Shown in pieces: positions 1 to 6,547 of a stretch of 64,000 nucleotides of DNA (the first letter of the stretch is position 1; each line of letters begins with the position of its first letter). The notes below the pieces were generated by a model. That model saw nothing but the letters and a program-made list of their open reading frames with translations, ran no database searches and was not told the DNA's origin. Location of the stretch: positions 124,001 through 188,000 of the forward strand of contig JBIKWM010000003.1 of NCBI GenBank assembly GCA_044356305.1. The letters run 5' to 3'. Origin of the DNA: JBIKWM01 sp044356305. GTDB lineage: Bacteria > Bacteroidota > Bacteroidia > UBA10329. Made by a program: the position numbers and the translations under genes.

Positions 1-62
1 CCCTTTCCCGAGCGGCAGCAGATCCTTACGTGGTCTATGAAATTTGACTGCAAATTCTTGGT

Positions 63-641
63 TCAGAGTACCTGCGCATCAATGGCATGGCAGATCCGGT
101 TGAAAATCTCATCAATGGACCCAACGCCATGGATCAGCCTTAGCTTCTCCTGCGCCTTATAGAAATCGGCCACAGGAGCTGTCTCTCTATTGTAAACAGC
201 AATGCGGTTGGCTATCACCTCAGGGTCGGCATCATCGGCACGGCCGCTGTCAACGGCCCGTTTGCGCAGCCGCTCCCTGAGTTCAGCCTCGGGCACATCC
301 AGAGCCACCATCACACTTACCGATGAGCCTTTTTTCGCAAGCAGTTCATCAAGCGCCATGGCCTGAGCGGATGTGCGGGGAAATCCGTCAAAAATGAACC
401 CTTTGGCATCCGGGTTCTTCTCCACCACATCGGCCAGCATGTCAATGGTCACGCTGTCGGGCACCAGTTCGCCCTTGTCCATATAGCTTTTGGCCAGGGT
501 GCCGAGGGCCGTCTGGCCTTTGATGTTGGCGCGGAACACATCGCCTGTTGAGATGTGCACCAGTCCGTAACGCTTGATGATGTATTCGCTCTGTGTGCCT
601 TTCCCGGCTCCGGGAGGGCCGAACAGTACAAGGTTCAACAT
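63..641 (-). CDS. adk: adenylate kinase
   Basis: This cytoplasmic enzyme interconverts ATP plus AMP with two ADP and balances adenylate pools. The 192-residue product has the P-loop GPPGAGKGTQ at residues 8-17, the AMP-site motif DGFPRT near residue 85, and a short lid around GRADDADPE, so it is the short-lid form without a zinc knuckle. Length is normal for that form. It lies 4 bases downstream of hpt on the same strand, so the two are probably cotranscribed from the promoter at 1222-1229. An hpt-adk pair is common in Bacteroidota, often followed by obgE; the 62 bases left at the window edge are too short to show the next gene. Identification is secure. Confidence 0.97.
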   Translation of the reverse strand: MLNLVLFGPPGAGKGTQSEYIIKRYGLVHISTGDVFRANIKGQTALGTLAKSYMDKGELVPDSVTIDMLADVVEKNPDAKGFIFDGFPRTSAQAMALDELLAKKGSSVSVMVALDVPEAELRERLRKRAVDSGRADDADPEVIANRIAVYNRETAPVADFYKAQEKLRLIHGVGSIDEIFNRICHAIDAQVL

Positions 642-645
642 GGGG

Positions 646-1200
646 TCAGAGGGCTTTGGAAGTTGGGTCGAGTTGATAGATCAGCGGCAGATTGCGTCCC
701 AGCCCATCGTAATCGAGGCCGTAGCCCACCACGAAACGGTCAGGGATCTCGATGCCGATATGATCAATGGGATAATCGCCTTTGAAGGCATCGGGTTTGT
801 ACAGAAGCGAGACCAGGGTCACCGAACTGGCTCCGGCACCTTTTACGCGTTGGCGCAGCGCACCCATGGTCAGGCCGGTGTCGATGATATCTTCCACAAT
901 GATCACATCGCGGCCCCGCACATCGGCCCCGATGGGCATCTCCTCGCGCACCTCGCCTGTTGACGATGTGCCACGGTACGAGCTCACACGGATGAAGGCC
1001 ACCTCGCACTCGCAGCGCAACTGCTTGAACAGATCTGCCCCGAAAACGAACGCACCGTTGAGCACCACAACGAAAAGGGGGCGCCTGCCCTCAAACCTGG
1101 TGTTCAGGTCGGTGGCCAGACGGGCCACGGCACGGTCAATCTCCACCTTATCGATGTAGGGTCTGAAAGTGAGGTCGTGCAGGGTCACAGCTTCGGCCAT
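646..1200 (-). CDS. hpt: hypoxanthine phosphoribosyltransferase
   Basis: This purine salvage enzyme joins hypoxanthine or guanine to PRPP to give IMP or GMP. The PRPP-binding signature VEDIIDTGLTM lies near residue 100, preceded by the conserved VLNGAFVF segment near residue 48. The frame stays open upstream to 1254, but the ATG at 1200 is preferred. It gives a 184-residue protein of normal family length and lies 21 bases downstream of a -7 element (TACATTTG on the minus strand). The divergently transcribed purK starts only 95 bases away, so salvage and de novo purine genes share one control region. It is followed 4 bases later by adk. Confidence 0.95.
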   Translation of the reverse strand: MAEAVTLHDLTFRPYIDKVEIDRAVARLATDLNTRFEGRRPLFVVVLNGAFVFGADLFKQLRCECEVAFIRVSSYRGTSSTGEVREEMPIGADVRGRDVIIVEDIIDTGLTMGALRQRVKGAGASSVTLVSLLYKPDAFKGDYPIDHIGIEIPDRFVVGYGLDYDGLGRNLPLIYQLDPTSKAL

Positions 1201-1221
1201 GGAGGGGTCCGGATGGGGCGG

Positions 1222-1229
1222 CAAATGTA
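1222..1229 (-). promoter_or_regulatory. -7 promoter element of hpt-adk
   Basis: Reads TACATTTG on the minus strand and matches the Bacteroidota consensus TAnnTTTG. It ends 21 bases before the hpt ATG. No clear -33 TTG partner was identified by eye. Confidence 0.6.
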
Positions 1230-1280
1230 GCCCAAGGAGGTGGGCCCACCCCATTTACACTGATCGAGCCCCGTGCAGGA

Positions 1281-1288
1281 TACCTTTG
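1281..1288 (+). promoter_or_regulatory. -7 promoter element of purK-purE
   Basis: Reads TACCTTTG with only 6 bases between it and the purK ATG at 1295. Transcription should therefore begin at or within a few bases of the start codon, giving a leaderless or near-leaderless message. It also supports choosing ATG 1295 over the longer open frame. Confidence 0.6.
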
Positions 1289-1294
1289 CCGCCC

Positions 1295-2431
1295 ATGAAT
1301 TATCGGCCCAGAACAAGACTTGGTATCCTCGGTGGAGGCCAGCTTGGCCGCATGCTCATTCAGGAGGCCATTGACCTCGACATTGAATGCCATGTGCTGG
1401 ACCCCGACCCCGATGCCCCGTGTGCGGGCATCTGCCACTCGTTCACCGTGGGTCAGTTCAGGGATCATGGTCCTGTGATGGCCTTTGGGGCCGATAAGGA
1501 CGTGATCACCATAGAGATAGAGGATGTGAACGTTGCGGCCCTCAGGCAGCTCGAGGCGCAGGGCAAGCAGGTGTTCCCGCAGCCGGCCGTGATTGACCTG
1601 ATCCAGGACAAGGGTGCCCAAAAGGAGTTCTATGTGCGCCACGGCATACCCACCGCACCCTTTGTGCTGTTGGACGATGCAGAAGGGGTGAAGCAACATC
1701 TGCGCATGTTACCGGCTTTCCAGAAACTGCGCAGAGGCGGCTATGACGGTAAAGGCGTGGTGGGGCTCGGCTCGGCCGCTGACCTAAGCGCAGCGTTCAA
1801 TGCCCCATCGGTGCTGGAGAGTAGGGTGGAGGTGAGGCAGGAGATATCCGTGATTGTGAGCCGCCACCGCAACGGGCAGGTGTCAACCTTCCCGGTGGTG
1901 GAGATGGAGTTCAACCCGGTGGCCAATCTGGTGGAGTTCCTGTTCGCCCCGGCCGCCATCAGTGACGGGCAGGAGAAAGAGGCCACCGCCCTGGCCGTGA
2001 AGGTGGCCGATGCCCTGGGCCTGATCGGGATCCTCGCGGTGGAGATGTTCATTGACACCCAAGGGCGTATCCTCGTGAATGAGGTGGCCCCGCGCCCACA
2101 CAACAGCGGCCACCATACCATAGAGGCCAACCAGACGAGCCAGTACATGCAGCACATCAGGGCCATCATGGGGCTGGCTCCCGGTTCCACCCGGTCCCGC
2201 TCGGCCGCGGTGATGGTGAACCTGCTGGGCGAACCGGGCCATGCCGGTCCTGTGCGCTACGAGGGGCTGCCCGAGGCCCTTGCCCTCGAAGGGGTGAACG
2301 TGCACATTTACGGCAAGGCCGAGACCCGACCGTATCGCAAGATGGGCCACGTGACAGTCACCGCGCCCACCCTGGCCGAGGCCAAGGAACGCGCCCATAT
2401 CGTCAAACAACAGATCAGATCAGTGGCATGA
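1295..2431 (+). CDS. purK: 5-(carboxyamino)imidazole ribonucleotide synthase
   Basis: This enzyme carries out ATP-dependent carboxylation of aminoimidazole ribonucleotide to N5-CAIR in de novo purine synthesis. The 378-residue ATP-grasp protein opens with GILGGGQLGRM and carries the late motif NEVAPRPHNSGH near residue 265. The frame is open from 1169, but the extra 42 codons resemble no family member. The ATG at 1295 sits directly after a -7 element and gives the usual N terminus. The stop codon overlaps the purE start by four bases (ATGA), so PurK and PurE, which act in sequence, are translationally coupled. The identification is firm, and the need for PurK agrees with the class I type of the adjacent PurE. 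Confidence 0.96.
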   Translation: MNYRPRTRLGILGGGQLGRMLIQEAIDLDIECHVLDPDPDAPCAGICHSFTVGQFRDHGPVMAFGADKDVITIEIEDVNVAALRQLEAQGKQVFPQPAVIDLIQDKGAQKEFYVRHGIPTAPFVLLDDAEGVKQHLRMLPAFQKLRRGGYDGKGVVGLGSAADLSAAFNAPSVLESRVEVRQEISVIVSRHRNGQVSTFPVVEMEFNPVANLVEFLFAPAAISDGQEKEATALAVKVADALGLIGILAVEMFIDTQGRILVNEVAPRPHNSGHHTIEANQTSQYMQHIRAIMGLAPGSTRSRSAAVMVNLLGEPGHAGPVRYEGLPEALALEGVNVHIYGKAETRPYRKMGHVTVTAPTLAEAKERAHIVKQQIRSVA

Positions 2432-2925
2432 AAACGTATGTGTCCATCATCATGGGCAGCAGTTCAGACCTGAGTGTCATGAAGGATGCGGCCGATGTGC
2501 TCAAGGAACTGGGTGTCGGCTATGAGATCACCGTGGTGTCGGCCCACCGCACACCCGAACGCATGGTCGAATTTGCCAAAGGAGCCGCAGCACGTGGCAT
2601 ACGTGTGATAGTGGCAGGCGCAGGGGGTGCGGCACATCTGCCGGGCATGGTGGCCTCGCTCACCCCGCTCCCGGTCATCGGGGTGCCCATCAAGAGTTCG
2701 AACAGCATAGACGGGTGGGACAGCGTCCTGTCCATCCTGCAGATGCCGGCCGGGGTTCCTGTGGCCACTGTGGCACTCAACGGGGCGCGCAATGCGGGCA
2801 TCCTTGCGGCCCAGATAATAGGCAGTGCCGATGCGGAGGTATTGCAACGCATCAGCGCCTTTAAGGAAGGTCTGCGCGAAAAGGTGATGCAGTCAAAGGC
2901 GCAGGTGGAGCTGTACGGCCGCTGA
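2428..2925 (+). CDS. purE: N5-CAIR mutase, class I
   Basis: It moves the carboxyl group of N5-CAIR to C4 to give CAIR, the step after PurK. The 165-residue sequence has all the class I landmarks: GSSSD near residue 10, SAHRTPERM near residue 39, and AGAGGAAHLPGM near residue 67. The ATG overlaps the purK stop (ATGA), a compact arrangement that couples the two products. Length is typical for bacterial PurE. The gene ends 2 bases before the convergent gene that ends at 2928. No terminator hairpin is evident in so small a gap. Confidence 0.96.
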   Translation: MKTYVSIIMGSSSDLSVMKDAADVLKELGVGYEITVVSAHRTPERMVEFAKGAAARGIRVIVAGAGGAAHLPGMVASLTPLPVIGVPIKSSNSIDGWDSVLSILQMPAGVPVATVALNGARNAGILAAQIIGSADAEVLQRISAFKEGLREKVMQSKAQVELYGR

Positions 2926-2927
2926 TC

Positions 2928-3263
2928 TCAGCGCACCGATATCAGCGTCACCACGCTGTCGCACACGCTCAGGCTCATCTCTCCGGCATCATCGGTCAGC
3001 ACATAGGTCTTGCACGGGCCCGAGCGCACATCGCTCCTGCCGAAATCGACCTTGGCATCGCTTATCCGCTGCCTGAGGCGGGTGGTGTCGGCCCCAGAGG
3101 CGGTGGTGCCCAACATGATCTTGCCGGCCAACAGGCTCTCCTTCACCCGCCCTTTCGGGGTCCAATCAGGAAAATCGCGGTCGCGCAGCAGCATCAGGTA
3201 CACTGCCACACAGCCCAGCGCGAATCCTATCCCGTAAAGAAAGATCCTGCGTCCGATTGTCAT
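2928..3263 (-). CDS. small membrane-anchored protein of unknown function
   Basis: This 111-residue protein has one N-terminal hydrophobic segment (about residues 7-26) that would anchor it in the inner membrane, followed by a soluble domain. The segment WTPKGRVKES after the anchor, and a later conserved-looking GPCKTYVL, recall small single-pass proteins of Bacteroidota usually left as domains of unknown function; that resemblance is from memory and uncertain. Its ATG overlaps the stop of the upstream TPR gene (ATGA), and that gene in turn overlaps ddl, so it is the third cistron of a ddl operon. Location suggests, but does not show, an envelope-related role. Confidence 0.75.
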   Translation of the reverse strand: MTIGRRIFLYGIGFALGCVAVYLMLLRDRDFPDWTPKGRVKESLLAGKIMLGTTASGADTTRLRQRISDAKVDFGRSDVRSGPCKTYVLTDDAGEMSLSVCDSVVTLISVR

Positions 3264-3964
3264 GCGGCCCTGTTCCTTCTGCGCAGAAAGTCAAAGAAAT
3301 CCTTGCGCTCCTCCGCATCGGTGAAGGTGCGCCACATCACGCGCATCAGGTCGCGGGCCGATGGGGCCTTGGGCGCTATGGCCGTGGGTGCGGGCTGCGG
3401 CCTTTCATCCTTCAGCGGCACCATGTGTTCGGGGGCCTTGGGCGTTATGCCGGCCAGCATGTCGCTGCGGCTGTAGCTCTCCTTGGCCTCCTTGGTGTAG
3501 CCCATGCCTTCTTCAACAAGGCCCATATTATTGTAAGTGATGGCATCGTCCGGGTCGAGCCGCACAGCCTCGCGGTAGTCCTCCAGCGCCCCGGCAGGGT
3601 CACCGGCCGCATTGCGCATAAAACCGCGCAACGACCAGTGATAGGCATTGGTGGGGGCGATGCTGATGCAGCGGTCCATGTCGGCCCGAGCGCCCTCCTT
3701 GTCGCCCACCCGCAGTTTGGCCACTGCGCGGTCGGTGAGGTACAGGGTGGTGTCGGGGCCCAGTTCAAGGGCGCGGTCTATGCACAGCAGGGCCATCGGC
3801 ATGTGTCCGAGCCTCAGATTGGCAAGACCCTTCAGGTAAATGGCCTCGTGGTCGTTGGGCATCAGCTCAATGGCCAGATCGAATTCGCGCACAGCGTCCT
3901 CTGGTCTGTTGGCGGCCAGCAGTTCCCTGCCCTGTGCCTTATGTCCTGCCCCGTGCTGTCTCAT
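3260..3964 (-). CDS. tetratricopeptide repeat protein
   Basis: The product is 234 residues from this start and is built of about four to five TPR-like 34-residue helical pairs between residues 5 and 165, with typical G-L-A-Y and A-I/L-P spacing. A proline-rich linker and a short charged C-terminal segment rich in Arg, Asp and Phe follow. TPR arrays usually bind partner proteins; no partner can be named. I chose the ATG at 3964 because it overlaps the ddl stop as ATGA; an ATG three codons upstream (3973) is also possible. No signal peptide is seen, so it should be cytoplasmic or peripheral. It is the middle gene of ddl-TPR-small membrane protein. Confidence 0.85.
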   Translation of the reverse strand: MRQHGAGHKAQGRELLAANRPEDAVREFDLAIELMPNDHEAIYLKGLANLRLGHMPMALLCIDRALELGPDTTLYLTDRAVAKLRVGDKEGARADMDRCISIAPTNAYHWSLRGFMRNAAGDPAGALEDYREAVRLDPDDAITYNNMGLVEEGMGYTKEAKESYSRSDMLAGITPKAPEHMVPLKDERPQPAPTAIAPKAPSARDLMRVMWRTFTDAEERKDFFDFLRRRNRAA

Positions 3965-4950
3965 CCTTTCCACGCAGTTGCAAAGCTCTCCTCTATAAGC
4001 AGGCCGAAGAAATGCTGCAGCGACATGCCCGCGCAGCGCACCTGTTGCGGCACAATGCTCTGCTCGCTCAGGCCGGGCACGGTGTTCACCTCTATCAGGT
4101 AGGGCACATCATCCTGAATGATGAAATCGATGCGGGCCATACCCTTTAGCCCCAGCCGCCTGAACACCTTCACGGTCGTCTCCTGTATGCGGTCCATCAT
4201 CTCGATGCTGATGCGGGCGGGGGTTATTTCGCGGCTCTTGCCCTCGTATTTGGCCTGATAGTCAAAGAACTCGTTCTCGCTCACCACCTCGGTGGCGGGT
4301 AGGGCCGTCACTTTGCCCTTGCTCAGATACACCCCGCAGGTCACCTCGGTGCCGTTCACAAACCGCTCAACAATGGCCTCGCGGTCCTGGCCCAGTGCCT
4401 TGGCTATGGCGGGTCTCAGCTCATCGGCCGTTTTCACCTTGCTCACCCCGAAGCTCGATCCTCCGTTGTTCGGTTTCACAAAACAGGGCAGCCCCACTGC
4501 GCTCAGTATCGTGCCGGGGTCGGTGTCGGCATGGGTCACTATGATGCTCGGGGCCACGTTCACATCGGCAAACTGCCTCAGAAATCCGTTGCAGACGCCT
4601 TTGTTGAAGGTCAATGAGCTTGGCAGCACATGGCCCGAGGTGTGGGGTATACCCTTCATGTCGAGCAGACCCTGCACCAGCCCGTCCTCGCCCGGGGTGC
4701 CGTGTATGGCATTGAAGAAACCGTCTATCCTGATCCTTCCATCGGCAGGCCCGAAGCTCATGTCGTTCAGGTCCATGGGCCAGGTGCCACCGTCATCGGC
4801 CATGGCCTGCCAGCCATCGCGGTCCACGCGTACCAGATATGGGGCGTAGCGGTCGCGGTCCAGATGGCTGTGCACCACACGGCCGCTCTTCTCAGATATC
4901 ACCGACTCGCTGGAGTAGCCTCCCATGAGTATGCCGATGTTCTTTCTCAT
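3961..4950 (-). CDS. ddl: D-alanine--D-alanine ligase
   Basis: It makes the D-Ala-D-Ala dipeptide of peptidoglycan precursors in the cytoplasm, using ATP. The 329-residue ATP-grasp protein starts NIGILMGGYSSE, has VKPNNGGSSFGVS near residue 155, and carries the metal and substrate motif RIDFIIQDDVPYLIEVNTVPG around residue 275. The frame extends to 5067, but the ATG at 4950 gives the family N terminus and has TACTTTTG on the minus strand four bases upstream. This is the first gene of a coupled three-gene unit (ddl, TPR, small membrane protein). On the other side of the intergenic gap lie PASTA and RluA-type genes, a neighbourhood often seen beside ddl in this phylum. Confidence 0.96.
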   Translation of the reverse strand: MRKNIGILMGGYSSESVISEKSGRVVHSHLDRDRYAPYLVRVDRDGWQAMADDGGTWPMDLNDMSFGPADGRIRIDGFFNAIHGTPGEDGLVQGLLDMKGIPHTSGHVLPSSLTFNKGVCNGFLRQFADVNVAPSIIVTHADTDPGTILSAVGLPCFVKPNNGGSSFGVSKVKTADELRPAIAKALGQDREAIVERFVNGTEVTCGVYLSKGKVTALPATEVVSENEFFDYQAKYEGKSREITPARISIEMMDRIQETTVKVFRRLGLKGMARIDFIIQDDVPYLIEVNTVPGLSEQSIVPQQVRCAGMSLQHFFGLLIEESFATAWKG

Positions 4951-4954
4951 ACCG

Positions 4955-4962
4955 CAAAAGTA
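4955..4962 (-). promoter_or_regulatory. -7 promoter element of ddl
   Basis: Reads TACTTTTG on the minus strand and ends four bases before the ddl ATG at 4950. This implies an almost leaderless transcript and fixes the start codon. Confidence 0.6.
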
Positions 4963-5185
4963 GCGAGGCGCTGTGGGCCGTTCCTTTCGGGCCGGAACAA
5001 CTTTGTTCTGACGGCCCTGTGTCAATGTTCCGTGGTTCCGCAGCCTGCGCGCATCGGGCATTGCCATGGTCGTGGGTGCTCCTTGGCAACCTCTGCATCA
5101 TCAGCGGCCATTTGGCCCATGTCGGGATCTATTTTCTGCCCGGCCCTAGGTGTTTTCCGCGCTAGGTGACCATTTTTCGCATTTC

Positions 5186-5395
5186 AACAAATATGTAGAC
5201 ATACTTAGCAAATATGTTGGGAGCATGAACATATATGTTGAATGAGTCAACATATATGTTGAGTAGATGAACAAACATGTAGACAAGACCAACATATAAG
5301 ATGAATGTTTCAACAAATATGTTGAACAAGTAAAACAGAATGTTGAGAACGTCAACAAGAATGTTGAGATTCTCAACATATATGTTGAGTGCCCA
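5186..5395. repeat. ten tandem 21-bp units with palindromic core
   Basis: Ten consecutive units of exactly 21 bases start at 5186, 5207, 5228, 5249, 5270, 5291, 5312, 5333, 5354 and 5375; a degenerate eleventh may follow. Each unit has a core close to CAACATATATGTTG, a 14-base perfect palindrome in the best copies (units 3, 4 and 10), then about seven variable bases. The AT-rich block stands out from the GC-rich surroundings. A 21-base period equals two helical turns, so all palindromes would face the same side of the DNA, as expected for cooperative binding of a dimeric protein. No neighbouring gene encodes an obvious DNA-binding partner. It could equally be a simple satellite. Confidence 0.85.
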
Positions 5396-5653
5396 GAAAC
5401 ATGTTCGGACGGGGAGAAATATGATCGGTATTCACGGGAAAATTGAAAGAGGGTGGGAGGGAATCAACGGACTGAGGAAGAAGTGATAACGGGCATACGC
5501 GATGCTGTTATCGATCGGGAGAACGGTGGTGAATAGACAGGAGACAATGCCATGCGAGGCCCTGAAAGGGAAGGATGAACGCCCATATCAGAACGGCTTT
5601 GACCGGCCATAGGCACGCGGGCGGGCTGCGGATGCAGTGGCCGCGCACTGCGC
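5396..5653. other. gene-free stretch after the 21-bp array
   Basis: No convincing gene is present between the array and the PASTA-gene promoter. The only structure seen is an interrupted inverted repeat at 5485-5512: GATAAC and GTTATC arms with inner GCAT and ATGC arms around a five-base loop. Its role is unknown; there is no T-run to make it a terminator. Confidence 0.5.
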
Positions 5654-5661
5654 TACATTTG
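5654..5661 (+). promoter_or_regulatory. -7 promoter element of the PASTA gene
   Basis: Reads TACATTTG and ends 16 bases before the ATG at 5678. It would drive the overlapping PASTA, T9SS cargo and RluA-type cluster. Confidence 0.55.
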
Positions 5662-5677
5662 CGCAACGGGTCAGGAC

Positions 5678-6547
5678 ATGGCAGGTTTCCGCGCATTTAT
5701 TTTCAGTAAGGCCTTCCTGAGGCATGGGGCAGCGGCCCTGGGCATCCTGTTGGTGGTGGTGTTCGGACTCAGTTTTTACCTCGCTGCCTACACAGACCAT
5801 GGCGAATCGGTGACGGTGCCCGAGCTGAAGGGCCTCACGGCCGCAGAGATCCTTACCGTGGCCGATACCGTTGACCTCGAACTGATCGTGATCGATTCGG
5901 TGTACAGCAGCGATGTGCCCAAAGGCACCGTGGCCGATCAGGACCCCTCTGCCGGGGCATCGGTCAAGAGCGGGCGCAAGGTGTACATCACCATGAACGC
6001 CATGCTGCCGCAACAGGTCAAGATGCCCAACCTGATCGACCTCACCTTCAGGCAGGCCAAGGCCCGCATAGAGAGTTACGGGCTGAAACTGGGAAATCTG
6101 GAGTATGTGCCCGATCTGGCCGAGAATGCGGTGCTGGGCCAGAAAGTGAACGGCCGCAACATGAAGGCCGGGGCCTATGTGAGCAAAGGCGCCCGCATAG
6201 ACCTTGTGCTGGGCAATGGCCTGAGCAACGCCAAGGTGCTGGTGCCATACGTGATCAACATGACGCTCGACTCGGCCCGCATGGTGCTGCTCGAGGCGTA
6301 TTTCAACATCGGGGCCATCATGATTGATACCCCGTTCTCTGACACCTCGGCCGTGAGGGTGTACCGCCAGAGCCCGGGATTCATGATTGACCGCCCCATA
6401 CCCATGGGCAGCACGGTCGATCTGTTTCTGACGCAAAATGTGGGCAATATCGAGTTCGACCCCACGTTGTACGGCCTCCATAAAGTGTATAACGACTCGC
6501 TCATGAACCGAACGGGCGACCAAGACGGCACCGATGCGACTGACTGA
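5678..6547 (+). CDS. PASTA-domain membrane protein
   Basis: The 289-residue protein has a short cytoplasmic tail, one membrane segment at about residues 17-38, and three PASTA domains outside (roughly 42-110, 112-180 and 188-256), followed by a short polar tail. PASTA modules are known to bind peptidoglycan fragments or beta-lactams in kinases and penicillin-binding proteins. Here there is no kinase or transpeptidase domain, so it is a stand-alone envelope sensor or anchor. The ddl gene is next door across the repeat array, which fits a cell wall role. The last 14 bases overlap the next gene. Function in this phylum is not established. Confidence 0.88.
   Translation: MAGFRAFIFSKAFLRHGAAALGILLVVVFGLSFYLAAYTDHGESVTVPELKGLTAAEILTVADTVDLELIVIDSVYSSDVPKGTVADQDPSAGASVKSGRKVYITMNAMLPQQVKMPNLIDLTFRQAKARIESYGLKLGNLEYVPDLAENAVLGQKVNGRNMKAGAYVSKGARIDLVLGNGLSNAKVLVPYVINMTLDSARMVLLEAYFNIGAIMIDTPFSDTSAVRVYRQSPGFMIDRPIPMGSTVDLFLTQNVGNIEFDPTLYGLHKVYNDSLMNRTGDQDGTDATD

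Noticed and set aside
3257..4102. 281-residue plus-strand frame
   Set aside because: It lies antisense to the clear TPR gene and the end of ddl; high GC in third positions opens opposite-strand frames. The composition is His/Gly-rich and unlike a real protein.
5146..5379. 77-residue minus-strand frame across the 21-bp array with 7-residue repeats of STYMLxx type
   Set aside because: Because 21 is a multiple of three, any stop-free unit yields a repeated peptide. A second minus-strand frame through the array is also open, so openness is a by-product of the DNA repeat. There is no promoter or family match.
5186..5653. Array considered as a replication origin with iterons
   Set aside because: No DnaA-box clusters, dnaA, dnaN or replication initiator gene are near; the palindromic core and chromosomal housekeeping context do not fit typical iterons.
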